Assembly: GCA_023415525.1 (NCBI GenBank)
Contig: JAEZKI010000017.1
Coordinates: forward strand, 1 to 15,244
DNA: 15,244 bases
Direction: 5' to 3'
Source of the DNA: Bacillota bacterium
GTDB taxonomy: Bacteria; Bacillota; Clostridia; Lachnospirales; Cellulosilyticaceae
Part shown: positions 1 to 7,200 of the stretch, in pieces
Layout: each line of letters starts with the position of its first letter
Numbering within the stretch: position 1 is the first letter of the stretch
Made by a program: the position numbers and the translations under genes
The notes under the pieces: generated by a model
What the model was told of the DNA's origin: nothing
Database searches by the model: none
Seen by the model: only the letters and a program-made list of their open reading frames with translations

Positions 1-394
1 TACGCTTTGGTGGTCTGCAGCCGTTGTGTGGAATTGGAGTAACGTCCTTTATAAGACTTACTTCTAATCCAGCAGCCTGTAATGCTCTTATAGCTGCTTC
101 TCTACCTGCTCCAGGTCCCTTTACGTAAACTTCAACAGTCTTAAGTCCATGTTCCATTGCAGCCTTTGCAGCAGTCTCGGCTGCCATCTGTGCTGCAAAT
201 GGTGTGCTCTTTCTTGAGCCTCTGAAACCAAGTCCACCTGCACTAGCCCATGATAGAGCATTTCCTGCAGTATCTGTTAAGGTAACAATTGTATTATTAA
301 AAGATGAACGGATATGAGCAGCTCCACGTTCAATATTTTTACGCTCTCTTCTCTTTCTGGTAGTCCTTTTAGCACCAGCAGTTTTTGTTGCCAT
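1..394 (-). CDS. rpsK: 30S ribosomal protein S11 (3' end cut by window)
   Basis: S11 is a small-subunit platform protein that contacts 16S rRNA near the mRNA exit and the E site. Reading down from the ATG at 394, 131 codons are present. The basic N-terminus ([20 protein letters not shown]), the central [14 protein letters not shown] and the ending [14 protein letters not shown] are diagnostic of the family. The frame is open to the window edge; S11 usually ends within a few residues of this point, so only the last basic residues and the stop are missing. A ribosome site AAAGGAGG lies 11 bases upstream. It follows rpsM by 21 bases, the usual alpha-operon order. It was identified by translating the minus strand directly. 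Confidence 0.97.
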   Translation of the reverse strand, partial: MATKTAGAKRTTRKRRERKNIERGAAHIRSSFNNTIVTLTDTAGNALSWASAGGLGFRGSRKSTPFAAQMAAETAAKAAMEHGLKTVEVYVKGPGAGREAAIRALQAAGLEVSLIKDVTPIPHNGCRPPKR

Positions 395-415
395 GTGTTC
401 GCAAACCTCCTTTAA

Positions 416-784
416 CTATTTCTTTTTACCGCTAACAGGCTTTGAAGGGCCTTTTCTAGTCCTCGCATTAGTCTTTGTGCGCTGACCTCTAACGGGAAGA
501 CTCATTCTATGTCTTCTTCCTCTGTAGCATCCTATTTCTATAAGACGCTTAATATTCAAAGCAATTTCTCTTCTTAGGTCACCTTCAACCTTAAACTCTT
601 TGTCGATAACATCTCTAAGTTTATTTACTTCATCATCAGTCAAATCTCTAACTCTAGTATCTGGACTAATGCTAGTCTTTGTAAGTATTTCATTAGACTT
701 AGCTCTTCCAATTCCAAAGATATAAGTGAGACCAATTTCTACCCTTTTTTCTCTGGGCAAATCCACTCCGGCAATACGTGCCAT
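416..784 (-). CDS. rpsM: 30S ribosomal protein S13
   Basis: S13 sits in the head of the 30S subunit, contacts the P-site tRNA through its basic tail and forms bridges to the 50S subunit. The 122-residue product starts [20 protein letters not shown], has the helix-hairpin-helix region [14 protein letters not shown] near residues 21-34, and ends in the conserved tail [15 protein letters not shown]. This is a normal family length. The ATG at 784 is preceded by GGAGGTG at 800-794, nine bases away. Downstream is rpsK; upstream is an unusually long spacer of about 455 bases before rpmJ, so expression may depend on signals there. Confidence 0.98.
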   Translation of the reverse strand: MARIAGVDLPREKRVEIGLTYIFGIGRAKSNEILTKTSISPDTRVRDLTDDEVNKLRDVIDKEFKVEGDLRREIALNIKRLIEIGCYRGRRHRMSLPVRGQRTKTNARTRKGPSKPVSGKKK

Positions 785-831
785 CTTATCTTACACCTCC
801 AATAAAATTCTCCTGTTACAGAATACTTTTT

Positions 832-848
832 AAAAGCCTTTGGCTTTT
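832..848. other. 7-bp hairpin AAAAGCC-TTT-GGCTTTT
   Basis: This is a perfect inverted repeat with a 3-base loop, about 34 bases beyond the rpsM ribosome site. Its T-rich arm makes it terminator-like in either direction, but no further T-run follows on the minus strand, where the next bases are AAAAAG. It might be a weak pause or partial terminator in front of rpsM. Confidence 0.45.
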
Positions 849-853
849 GTTAT

Positions 854-891
854 GCGAAATACATCGATTTTTTAGAAAATGTATTATTCGC
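854..891. other. Imperfect inverted repeat at one end of the GC-richer block
   Basis: GCGAAATACAT at 854-864 can pair with ATGTATTATTCGC at 879-891 with a two-base bulge, giving 11 pairs around a 14-base loop. It lies immediately beside the GC-richer block and could be a terminal structure of an inserted element or simply an RNA stem in the operon mRNA. Confidence 0.5.
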
Positions 892-1110
892 ACCTTTCAT
901 ACTAACTTCCACGCCGAGTATTCAGCACAAAAATTAGTAAAGTAACGTGGCGGTACGCAAGTTTTTCTCTTATACCCTCCAAGTTCTTTCAAGCTAATTC
1001 TCCACCGAATGGTCATTGATGTAGTCAAAACGCCATTCCCATAGGCACCATGTCCAAACGATATCGTCAAATATTTAAAATATCAGCAAGAAAAACAAAG
1101 AATTGGGATA

Positions 1111-1171
1111 ATTCAATTGAATTGTGTTAATTCTAAGAATCAAAATTCTAAGAATTGTTAATTCGACGAAT
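1111..1171. repeat. Series of four ATTC...GAAT palindromes
   Basis: Four short palindromes follow one another: ATTCAATTGAAT (1111-1122), ATTCTAAGAAT (1130-1140), an identical ATTCTAAGAAT (1145-1155) and ATTCGACGAAT (1161-1171). Their starts are 19, 15 and 16 bases apart. All share the half-site ATTC/GAAT around a 3 or 4-base centre. They lie between rpmJ and the GC-richer block. They could be a tandem protein-binding array or chance in AT-rich DNA; I do not recognise a known operator. Confidence 0.5.
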
Positions 1172-1239
1172 GTATTTCTATGTTCAGCCGCTTCTTGATG
1201 AAATTTTACGAAGTTAAAAAATTCATAGTGGGTTTAAAA

Positions 1240-1353
1240 TTAACCCTGTTTCTGTTTGTGCTTTGGATTTTCGCAGATAACCATTACTCTGCCTTTTCTC
1301 TTAATAATCTTACACTTTTCACATATAGGCTTAACTGATGGTTTAACTTTCAT
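1240..1353 (-). CDS. rpmJ: 50S ribosomal protein L36, zinc-binding form
   Basis: This is a 37-residue protein beginning [14 protein letters not shown] and ending [10 protein letters not shown], followed by TAA at 1242-1240. The zinc ligands C11, C14, C27 and H32 are all present, so this is the zinc form of L36, a late-assembling protein that stabilises the 23S rRNA fold near the L7/L12 stalk base. The ATG at 1353 is preceded by AAGGAGG at 1368-1362, eight bases away. Its place between infA and rpsM is the standard order in Firmicutes. It was found by translating the spacer by hand. Confidence 0.97.
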   Translation of the reverse strand: MKVKPSVKPICEKCKIIKRKGRVMVICENPKHKQKQG

Positions 1354-1409
1354 TACAATAACCTCCTTATGGTGAGAAAAAAAATTTACATATATTATTT
1401 AAATCTTAT

Positions 1410-1439
1410 ATATTAATAATACCTTTTCCTTTTAGTCAA
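1410..1439 (-). promoter_or_regulatory. Possible promoter before rpmJ
   Basis: TTGACT (1439-1434) is followed after 18 bases by TAATAT (1415-1410), a 5/6 and 4/6 match to the housekeeping -35 and -10 boxes, in the 110-base spacer between infA and rpmJ. It would give rpmJ-rpsM-rpsK extra transcription. An 8-bp inverted repeat, ATACCTTT/AAAGGTAT (1419-1426 with 1453-1460), surrounds the -35 box. The assignment rests on sequence match only. Confidence 0.4.
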
Positions 1440-1463
1440 TGACCATAATAACAAAGGTATGTA

Positions 1464-1682
1464 TTATTTAGCTCTCCAAGTAATTCTTCCCCTTGTGAGA
1501 TCGTATGGTGATAATTCAAGAGTAACCTTATCTCCTGGAAGAATCCTAATAAAGTTCATCCTAAGTTTACCTGAAATATGAGCAAGTACCTTGTGCCCAT
1601 TCTCCAGTTCCACTTGAAACATTGCATTTGGTAATGACTCAACAACAGTCCCTTCAACCTCTATAACATCATCTTTTGCCAA
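1464..1682 (-). CDS. infA: Translation initiation factor IF-1
   Basis: IF-1 binds the A site of the 30S subunit during initiation and works with IF-2 and IF-3. The 72-residue product (start of mature sequence [19 protein letters not shown], then [20 protein letters not shown]) is a single S1-like OB fold of the exact usual length. The start codon is TTG at 1682-1680; no in-frame ATG lies near the conserved N-terminus. A strong GGAGGTG ends five bases upstream. The gene follows the KOW gene by about 60 bases and precedes rpmJ, as in other Firmicutes. A rare start on an initiation factor invites comparison with start-codon control of infC, but no such control is shown here. Confidence 0.97.
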   Translation of the reverse strand: MAKDDVIEVEGTVVESLPNAMFQVELENGHKVLAHISGKLRMNFIRILPGDKVTLELSPYDLTRGRITWRAK

Positions 1683-1687
1683 ACTAA

Positions 1688-1697
1688 CACCTCCTCC
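1688..1697 (-). promoter_or_regulatory. Ribosome site fixing the TTG start of infA
   Basis: GGAGGAGGTG reads on the minus strand at 1697-1688 and ends five bases before the TTG at 1682. It offers two overlapping GGAGG cores, which supports efficient initiation at a non-ATG codon. Confidence 0.8.
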
Positions 1698-1742
1698 AAA
1701 GGGTCGAAATATCTATATAAATTAAAATATTAAAGCAGATAA

Positions 1743-2024
1743 TCACTCATCTGATTGAGATAAATTTTGTATCTCTGCAATTGCCTTTCTAATATCGGCA
1801 TTTGTTATTCTAATATCAGATGATATCTTTTGAACTATCGTGTCAATAATATCTTTTGTAATAACTAAGTGTTTGATTTTTTTCTTCTTTGGATTTTCAA
1901 CTCTTCTAAGATCACCGTCGCTAATATAAACATAATTAGCATCCATAATCTCTGTAATTATAAAAACCTTTCCAACGTCTCGCCCTGCTTTTGAAATTAC
2001 AACCTGTCCCAGGACTACATTCAA
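1743..2024 (-). CDS. KOW-domain RNA-binding protein (L14e/L6e/L27e-like)
   Basis: This 93-residue protein has a KOW-type SH3-like start (VVLGQVVISKAGRDVGKVF, residues 3-21), then VYISDGDLRRVENPKKKKIK with a basic stretch, and a helical C-terminus. Small proteins like this, related to the archaeal and eukaryotic L14e/L6e/L27e family, are commonly encoded between map and infA in Firmicutes (YbzG of Bacillus subtilis appears to be the counterpart). They are presumed to bind rRNA or ribosomes, but the function is not established. The start is TTG at 2024-2022, six bases after GAGGTGA; an ATG at 2020 is out of frame. A good promoter lies just upstream. Confidence 0.9.
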   Translation of the reverse strand: MNVVLGQVVISKAGRDVGKVFIITEIMDANYVYISDGDLRRVENPKKKKIKHLVITKDIIDTIVQKISSDIRITNADIRKAIAEIQNLSQSDE

Positions 2025-2030
2025 ACTTAG

Positions 2031-2037
2031 TCACCTC
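2031..2037 (-). promoter_or_regulatory. Ribosome site fixing the TTG start of the KOW gene
   Basis: GAGGTGA (2037-2031) lies six bases upstream of the TTG at 2024, the spacing expected for initiation, and rules out the out-of-frame ATG at 2020-2018. Confidence 0.75.
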
Positions 2038-2070
2038 AATAATCTAGATTTGCAATCAAACCAATTATAA

Positions 2071-2099
2071 ATTATACATCAAATTAAAAATAATAACAA
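2071..2099 (-). promoter_or_regulatory. Promoter for the KOW gene, infA and downstream genes
   Basis: TTGTTA (2099-2094) and a perfect TATAAT (2076-2071) are separated by 17 bases in the roughly 90-base spacer between map and the KOW gene. Expected start is near 2065, about 40 bases before the TTG. An AT-rich stretch with an A-run lies upstream. This would let the translation-factor and alpha-operon genes be transcribed independently of the S10 and spc blocks. Confidence 0.65.
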
Positions 2100-2117
2100 T
2101 AGCTTATTAAATTTTTT

Positions 2118-2885
2118 TTAGAACTTTGTTAATATTAATGGGCCGTTATCTGTTATTGCTACAGTGTTCTCATAATGAGCTGAAAGTGAACCATCTGCCG
2201 TAACAACTGTCCAGTTATTTTCTAACACTTTAACAACATATTCTCCGGCATTTATCATTGGTTCAACAGCAATTGTCATTCCATTTTCTAATTTTATGCC
2301 CCTGCGTTTCGTAACATAATTTGGTATTTCAGGAGGTTCATGCATTTGAGTTCCAATTCCATGACCCACAAAATCCCTAACAACTGAGAATCCTGCAGTT
2401 TCAGCGTATTTTTGAATCTCAACTGAAATATCTCTGATGTGATTCCCAATTACCATTTGCTTAAGTCCCTCAAAAAAGCTTTGCTTTGTCACATCAATTA
2501 ATTTCTGAGCATTCTCAGATATTCTACCTACTGCAAAAGTCCTGGCAGCATCAGCATGATATCCATTATAATATACACCAACATCTATGCTAATAATATC
2601 GCCATCTTTTAGCTTATTTAAACCTGGTATACCATGTACCACCTGATCATTAACTGATGCACATATACTAGCAGGAAAAGGTGGTACACCTGGAATCCCT
2701 ACATCATATCCTTTGAAAGATGGAATAGCATTTTTTTTAATTATATGTTCTTCAGCAATTCTATCTAATTCTCTGGTTGTAACCCCAGGAACTGTGTACT
2801 TTTTTATAATCTGAAGAGTTTCATATAGGATCTCTCCTGACTTTCTCATCTTATCAATTTCTGCCTGTGACTTAATAGTAAACAT
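2118..2885 (-). CDS. map: Methionine aminopeptidase, type I
   Basis: The enzyme removes the initiator methionine from nascent cytosolic proteins when the second residue is small. The 255-residue protein shows the pita-bread fold signature with all expected active-site residues: H84 (QVVHGIPG), metal ligands D101 (SIDVGVYYNGYH), D112 (ADAARTF), H175 (GHGIGTQMH), E208 (AVEPM) and E239 (HYENT), plus H182. Length is normal for a type Ia enzyme without an N-terminal zinc extension. The ATG at 2885 lies three bases after the adk stop, and its GGAG site is inside the end of adk, indicating translational coupling. Confidence 0.97.
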   Translation of the reverse strand: MFTIKSQAEIDKMRKSGEILYETLQIIKKYTVPGVTTRELDRIAEEHIIKKNAIPSFKGYDVGIPGVPPFPASICASVNDQVVHGIPGLNKLKDGDIISIDVGVYYNGYHADAARTFAVGRISENAQKLIDVTKQSFFEGLKQMVIGNHIRDISVEIQKYAETAGFSVVRDFVGHGIGTQMHEPPEIPNYVTKRRGIKLENGMTIAVEPMINAGEYVVKVLENNWTVVTADGSLSAHYENTVAITDNGPLILTKF

Positions 2886-2888
2886 AGC

Positions 2889-3533
2889 TTAAATCTCCAA
2901 TGCCTTCAAAACTCTTTCAGTAGTATCTTTAACTTCCTCTGCACCCTCAGCTACCACAAGTTTATTTGCTTTTTTATAATAATCAATCAGTGGCTGCGTT
3001 TGCTTATGATATGTTTCTAATCTATTTAAAACTGTTTCAGCTGAATCATCAGCTCTTTGAATTATCGCTGAATTACAAGTATCACAGATACCTTCAACCT
3101 TTGTTGGATTAAAAACTATATTATATGTAGCTCCACAATTAGTACATACACGCCTTCCTGACATTCTAGTAATGATGTCCTCATCTTTGACATCTATTAA
3201 GAGAGCTAAATCAATAGAAGTATTCATTTCATTTAAAACTTTATCCAAATATTCTGCTTGTGGAATTGTTCTTGGAAATCCATCCAATATATATCCTTTA
3301 GCACAATCATCATTTCCTAATCTGTCCTTTACAATCTCTACAGTGAGTTCATCAGGAACAAGCTCACCATTATCCAAATATTCCTTTACTTTAATACCCA
3401 ATGGTGTATTACCTTTTATATTTGCCCTGAAAATATCGCCAGTAGAAATATGTGGTATCTCCAATTTTTCAGATATAACTTTTGCTTGTGTTCCCTTGCC
3501 TGCACCAGGCGCTCCTAATAATATAATTTTCAT
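2889..3533 (-). CDS. adk: Adenylate kinase, zinc-lid type
   Basis: The enzyme converts ATP plus AMP to two ADP. The 214-residue product has the P-loop [10 protein letters not shown] (residues 7-16), the AMP-site motif DGFPRT (84-89) and a long lid with four cysteines, C130, C133, C150 and C153, forming the structural zinc site typical of Gram-positive adenylate kinases. I place the start at the ATG at 3533 because it gives the canonical [10 protein letters not shown]; an in-frame GTG at 3545 would add four residues but sits almost on top of the purine-rich AAGGGG and has no room for a ribosome site. It follows secY after a 224-base gap with a strong hairpin. Confidence 0.96.
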   Translation of the reverse strand: MKIILLGAPGAGKGTQAKVISEKLEIPHISTGDIFRANIKGNTPLGIKVKEYLDNGELVPDELTVEIVKDRLGNDDCAKGYILDGFPRTIPQAEYLDKVLNEMNTSIDLALLIDVKDEDIITRMSGRRVCTNCGATYNIVFNPTKVEGICDTCNSAIIQRADDSAETVLNRLETYHKQTQPLIDYYKKANKLVVAEGAEEVKDTTERVLKALEI

Positions 3534-3603
3534 AATTATGTCCACACCCCTTATTGGTATAAAATTTAAATAAAGTAATAGCGTGGACTTGCTCCCCCCT
3601 TTA

Positions 3604-3632
3604 TTACTAAATTTATTCCTTTTATTCTACAA
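3604..3632 (-). promoter_or_regulatory. Weak candidate promoter before adk
   Basis: TTGTAG (3632-3627) and TAGTAA (3609-3604) are 17 bases apart, downstream of the secY hairpin in transcription order. The match to consensus is poor (about 4/6 and 3/6), but the position between a possible terminator and adk makes an internal promoter plausible. Confidence 0.25.
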
Positions 3633-3669
3633 CTCTTTTTTATATAAAATATAAAATACCTAAAACTAA

Positions 3670-3703
3670 GTTTAGGGTCTATGACGTATCATAAACCCCA
3701 AAC
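3670..3703 (-). terminator. Strong hairpin after secY, possible terminator or processing site
   Basis: Fifteen bases on each side pair on the minus-strand RNA (GTTTGGGGTTTATGA with TCATAGACCCTAAAC), including two G-U pairs, around a TACG loop. It starts 55 bases after the secY stop. The sequence after it is T-rich but broken (TTAGTTTTAGG), so termination may be partial. It marks the boundary between the spc block and adk-map. Confidence 0.55.
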
Positions 3704-3757
3704 AATTATTGAAACATTAATTTATTACATATTAAATATTTTGGTCATAAACAGAAA

Positions 3758-5050
3758 TTATTCTAAGAATCCTTTATAATGTCTAGTAAGCATTTGTGAT
3801 TCAATCTGTCTAACTGTATCAAGTGCAACACCTACTAAAATCAATACGCTTGTTCCCGCAAACCAAACACCTTGTACATTTGTTACTGCCCCAATTAAAT
3901 ATGGGAATAAAGTGATAGCTGCTAAGAAAAGTGCACCAAACCAAGTTATTCTATTTAGAACCTTAGCAATATATTCGGATGTTGGCTTACCAGGTCTGAT
4001 ACCAGGTATAAACCCACCGTTTTTCTTCATATTATTTGCCAGCTCAATTGGATTAAACTGAACATATGTGTAGAAGAATGTAAATGCAACGATAAGTATG
4101 CCATAGAAGATTGCGTATGACCAATGTGATGGCCAATCTTTCATAAATACAAGAAATGCATTATCTGATTTTGAACCAAAAAATCCAACTAAAGTTGATG
4201 GTAGCATCATAATTGACATAGCAAAGATTATTGGAATAACACCAGCCCAATTTACCTTTATAGGCAAATGTGTACTCTGGCCTCCATAAACCTTTCTTCC
4301 AACAACTCTCTTCGCATACTGTACTGGTATACGTCTTTCAGCTTGGTTAACCCAAACTACACAAGCAATTACTACAACAAATACTAGTAAAATTGCAATA
4401 ATACTAATTATACCAATGAATCCAGTACCAAGATTTCCAAGCTGGTAATTATTAATAAGATACATAGCACCTGTTGGAGCAGATGATACTATACCTGCAA
4501 ATATTAACATTGAAATACCGTTACCAATACCATACTCAGTGATTTGCTCACCAAGCCACATCAAAAATGCAGTACCAGCAGTAAGTGTAAGTGTAACTGT
4601 AATGAAGGTTATAACGTTAAGTCCTGAAACAAGTGAAGATTTCAAACCAACTGTAATAGCTGTTGCCTGAAAAAATGCTAATATAACTGTAACATATCTT
4701 ATCCATTGGCCAATCTTTTTCCTACCTTCTTCGCCTTCCTTTGACATTTGCTCAAGCTTTGGAATTGCAATAGTCAAAAGCTGCATTATAATCGATGCAT
4801 TAATATATGGTGTAATACTCATTGCAAAGATTGTTGCATTTGCAAAAGCACCACCACCGATTACATTAAGAAAATTAAATAGCTGTCCTCCGCTGTTAAT
4901 AAGGCTTTCAAAAGCAGCGGGGTCAAGACCAGGTACAGGAAGTCTTGAACCTAACCTAAATATAATAAGCAGACCTATTGTAATAAGTAGTTTCTTTCTC
5001 AAATCAGGAATTTTCCAGGAATTCTTAAGTGTTTCCAACATACCACTCAC
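3758..5050 (-). CDS. secY: Preprotein translocase subunit SecY
   Basis: SecY is the channel subunit of the SecYEG translocase in the cytoplasmic membrane. The 430-residue product has ten hydrophobic segments, roughly at residues 20-37, 68-95, 117-135, 146-168, 178-198, 211-235, 268-292, 311-330, 366-388 and 396-413. The cytoplasmic loops that bind SecA and the ribosome are present: QAERRIPVQYAKRVVGRKVY near 236-255 and FNPIELANNMKKNGGFIPG near 332-350. The likely start is GTG at 5050, six bases after GAGGTGG; an internal ATG three codons later is less well spaced. It begins one base after the rplO stop, implying coupling. Confidence 0.97.
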   Translation of the reverse strand: MSGMLETLKNSWKIPDLRKKLLITIGLLIIFRLGSRLPVPGLDPAAFESLINSGGQLFNFLNVIGGGAFANATIFAMSITPYINASIIMQLLTIAIPKLEQMSKEGEEGRKKIGQWIRYVTVILAFFQATAITVGLKSSLVSGLNVITFITVTLTLTAGTAFLMWLGEQITEYGIGNGISMLIFAGIVSSAPTGAMYLINNYQLGNLGTGFIGIISIIAILLVFVVVIACVVWVNQAERRIPVQYAKRVVGRKVYGGQSTHLPIKVNWAGVIPIIFAMSIMMLPSTLVGFFGSKSDNAFLVFMKDWPSHWSYAIFYGILIVAFTFFYTYVQFNPIELANNMKKNGGFIPGIRPGKPTSEYIAKVLNRITWFGALFLAAITLFPYLIGAVTNVQGVWFAGTSVLILVGVALDTVRQIESQMLTRHYKGFLE

Positions 5051-5051
5051 G

Positions 5052-5495
5052 TTATACCACCTCGACCTTTCCTCCTACAGCTTCTATCTTAGTAATAGCT
5101 GTCTTCGTAAATTTAGCCGCCTGAACTGTTAATTTCTTATTTAATTCACCGTTACCTAAAATAACTACTCCATCAATAATCTTTTTAGCAAGGCCAGATG
5201 ATTTTAGTAGCTCTTCATTTACAACAGTACCATCATCAAATATATTCAATTGAGAAATATTTACTTCTGTATACTTAGTTGCAAACTCATAGTTATTAAA
5301 TCCTCTTTTTGGCAATCTCATATATAGAGGCATTTGACCACCTTCAAATCCTGGTCTAACACCGCCACCAGCACGAGCATTCTGTCCTTTATGACCTTTG
5401 CCGCCTGTTTTACCATTACCACTGCCTATACCTCTACCTTTTCTGTTAGGTAGTTTTTTTGATCCAGGAGCAGGCTGTAATTCAAATAATTTCAT
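5052..5495 (-). CDS. rplO: 50S ribosomal protein L15
   Basis: L15 is a late 50S assembly protein whose long N-terminal extension threads into 23S rRNA. The 147-residue product has the expected Gly/Arg/Lys-rich N-terminal half ([18 protein letters not shown], then [18 protein letters not shown]) and a compact C-terminal domain ending GGKVEVV. Length is normal. The ATG at 5495 follows a GGAGGTG site. It sits between rpmD and secY, the standard spc order. Confidence 0.98.
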   Translation of the reverse strand: MKLFELQPAPGSKKLPNRKGRGIGSGNGKTGGKGHKGQNARAGGGVRPGFEGGQMPLYMRLPKRGFNNYEFATKYTEVNISQLNIFDDGTVVNEELLKSSGLAKKIIDGVVILGNGELNKKLTVQAAKFTKTAITKIEAVGGKVEVV

Positions 5496-5509
5496 TGACT
5501 ACACCTCCC

Positions 5510-5689
5510 TTATATTTCTTCTACACTTATAAGATGTGAAACTTTATTAATCATACCTCTTATTTGAGGGTTATCATTTTGCTCAACAGAAGTATTGATT
5601 TTACCTAAACCAAGCGCTTTTACAGTTGCTTTTTGACTAGCAACAGCTTTATTTGTGCTTCGCTTTAGTGTTATCTTTAACTTAGCCAT
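5510..5689 (-). CDS. rpmD: 50S ribosomal protein L30
   Basis: Translating the gap between rplO and rpsE gives a 59-residue protein, [20 protein letters not shown] followed by [20 protein letters not shown] and [19 protein letters not shown], ending with TAA at 5512-5510. This is a full-length bacterial L30 with its conserved start, the LGLGKIN turn and the [10 protein letters not shown] helix. The ATG at 5689 is preceded by AGGGGGA. The gene lies 11 bases after the rpsE stop and 14 bases before rplO, as in other bacteria. Confidence 0.97.
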   Translation of the reverse strand: MAKLKITLKRSTNKAVASQKATVKALGLGKINTSVEQNDNPQIRGMINKVSHLISVEEI

Positions 5690-5700
5690 TAATGTTCCCC

Positions 5701-6204
5701 CTATCCTAGAATCTCTTCTGCATTTTTTCCGCGAAGTCTAGCAACATCTTCAACTGTCTTTAACTGAGCAAGACCTTTGATAGTAGCATTAACCATATTG
5801 ATAGGATTATTTGATCCTAATGACTTCGTTCTGATATCACGTATTCCTGCAAGTTCAAGTACTGCTCTAACAGGGCCACCAGCAATAACTCCTGTACCTT
5901 CTCCTGCCGGCTTTATCAATACTTTTCCTGCTCCAAAAACTCCGATAGCTTCATGCGGAATCGTAGTATTAACTAATGGTACTTTAATGAGATTCTTTTT
6001 TGCATCTTCGATACCTTTACGAATAGCTTCAGGTATTTCAGCTGCTTTTCCCATACCGCTACCAACATATCCGTTTTCATCTCCAACAACAACAAGAGCG
6101 CTGAATCTGAAATTTCTACCACCTTTAACAACCTTTGTTACACGACCTATATTAACAACTTTTTCTTTAAGTTCTCCTAAAGTGTTAGCATCAATTCGCT
6201 GCAA
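5701..6204 (-). CDS. rpsE: 30S ribosomal protein S5
   Basis: S5 lies on the solvent side of the 30S subunit, helps unwind mRNA at the entry channel and affects decoding accuracy. The 167-residue product contains the double-stranded-RNA-binding-like region [19 protein letters not shown] and the conserved [19 protein letters not shown], then [18 protein letters not shown]. The start codon is TTG at 6204-6202, giving [15 protein letters not shown]; no in-frame ATG or GTG lies close by. AAGGAGGGG ends six bases upstream. The neighbours rplR and rpmD are in standard order. Confidence 0.97.
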   Translation of the reverse strand: MQRIDANTLGELKEKVVNIGRVTKVVKGGRNFRFSALVVVGDENGYVGSGMGKAAEIPEAIRKGIEDAKKNLIKVPLVNTTIPHEAIGVFGAGKVLIKPAGEGTGVIAGGPVRAVLELAGIRDIRTKSLGSNNPINMVNATIKGLAQLKTVEDVARLRGKNAEEILG

Positions 6205-6210
6205 TGTATT

Positions 6211-6219
6211 CCCCTCCTT
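6211..6219 (-). promoter_or_regulatory. Ribosome site fixing the TTG start of rpsE
   Basis: AAGGAGGGG (6219-6211) lies just beyond the rplR stop and six bases before the TTG at 6204. No other in-frame start codon is nearby. Confidence 0.8.
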
Positions 6220-6222
6220 CTC

Positions 6223-6591
6223 TTAGAAATCCAAACCTGCTTCACGAGCAGCATCTGCAAGTTCTTTAACTCTTCCATGATAGATATAACCGCCTCTATC
6301 AAATACAACCTGCTTTATACCCTTTTCAATAGCCTTAGTAGCTATTAGTTTTCCAACCTCTTTAGCTGCCTCTTTGTTTCCACCGTTAGCAACTTTTCCT
6401 TTAATAGCTGAATCAAGGGTTGAAGCGGATACAAGAGTATTACCATTTGTATCATCAATAATTTGAACATAGATATTGTTTAAACTTCTAAAAACGTTCA
6501 TTCTTGGACGTTCTTGAGTTCCACTGATCTTTTTACGTACTCTTACGTGCTTTCTTATTCTAATCTCGTTCCTATTTTGTTTATTAATCAT
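6223..6591 (-). CDS. rplR: 50S ribosomal protein L18
   Basis: L18 binds 5S rRNA together with L5 and links it to the 23S rRNA in the central protuberance. The 122-residue product has the basic N-terminus [19 protein letters not shown], the core [20 protein letters not shown] and the C-terminal motif [17 protein letters not shown], all typical. The ATG at 6591 has a GGAGATGAG region upstream. It sits 17 bases after rplF. Its 5S partner is encoded in this window about 8.6 kb upstream. Confidence 0.98.
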   Translation of the reverse strand: MINKQNRNEIRIRKHVRVRKKISGTQERPRMNVFRSLNNIYVQIIDDTNGNTLVSASTLDSAIKGKVANGGNKEAAKEVGKLIATKAIEKGIKQVVFDRGGYIYHGRVKELADAAREAGLDF

Positions 6592-6608
6592 TTACTCTCA
6601 TCTCCTTT

Positions 6609-7160
6609 CTACTTTTTACCCTTGCCGCCTGACTTACCTTCCTTACGTCTGATAACTTCAGTATCATATTTAATACCTTTACCCTTGTATGGTTCAGGCA
6701 ATCTCTTTCCACGAATCTTTGCTGCCCACTCTCCAACAGCTTGCTTGTCAATACCTCTAACAATTATTTTGTTAGGTGCAGGTACTTCAGTTGTAATTCC
6801 ATCTGGATCATCCATCTCAACTGGATGAGAGTATCCTAATGTTAATACCAGCTTTTTACCTTGCTTTTGAGCTCTGTAACCAACACCGTTTATTTCAAGA
6901 TTCTTTGCATACCCATTAGTTACACCTTCAACCATATTGTATACTAAAGTTCTAGTCAAACCATGAAGTGCTTTATGCATTTTAATATCAGAAGGTCTCT
7001 CAACTACAATTTGATCGCCCTCAATTTTTATAATCATATCCTTGTGGAACCCTTTTACTAATGTTCCTTTTGATCCTTTTACAGTCAATACATTGCTACC
7101 ATCTAGCTTTACGTCTACTCCCTTAGGAACAGCTATCGGTAACTTTCCGATTCTTGACAT
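6609..7160 (-). CDS. rplF: 50S ribosomal protein L6
   Basis: L6 lies near the L7/L12 stalk base and the sarcin-ricin loop, at the factor-binding site. The 183-residue product starts [20 protein letters not shown], contains [18 protein letters not shown] between two alpha/beta repeats and the conserved GVGYRA and [14 protein letters not shown] motifs, with a lysine/glycine-rich tail. The ATG at 7160 follows GGAGG with an eight-base gap. The 155-base spacer separating it from rpsH is unusually long for this operon and full of inverted repeats. Confidence 0.98.
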   Translation of the reverse strand: MSRIGKLPIAVPKGVDVKLDGSNVLTVKGSKGTLVKGFHKDMIIKIEGDQIVVERPSDIKMHKALHGLTRTLVYNMVEGVTNGYAKNLEINGVGYRAQKQGKKLVLTLGYSHPVEMDDPDGITTEVPAPNKIIVRGIDKQAVGEWAAKIRGKRLPEPYKGKGIKYDTEVIRRKEGKSGGKGKK

Positions 7161-7200
7161 GTCCTATACCTCCAGTTCTTAAAATTATGAGCGAATAATC

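Larger units (their letters stand above)
785..1239. other. Long gene-free spacer between rpmJ and rpsM with a GC-richer insert-like block
   Basis: These two genes are normally close together, so about 455 bases is long. By my count positions 901-1060 are about 43% G+C (69 of 160), while 1081-1240 are about 27% (43 of 160). The block contains an inverted repeat at 854-891, a 7-bp hairpin at 832-848, a minus-strand frame open for 61 codons (1082-900, stop at 899-897), and possible pairing of ACTAA with TTAGT around 898-935. I see no convincing gene: the only in-frame ATG (1016) has no ribosome site. It could be a small dispersed repeat, a structured RNA segment of the operon transcript, or a decayed gene. 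I do not recognise it. Confidence 0.6.

Noticed and set aside
1111..1171. CRISPR-like array
   Set aside because: The repeated units are only 11-12 bases, with spacers of 4-7 bases and no cas genes; this is an array of short palindromes.
3172..3573. 133-codon plus-strand frame opposite adk
   Set aside because: It is a shadow of the adk coding sequence: no family resemblance and no ribosome context.
5777..6226. 149-codon plus-strand frame opposite rpsE
   Set aside because: It mirrors the codon pattern of rpsE, which is certain; no recognisable protein.
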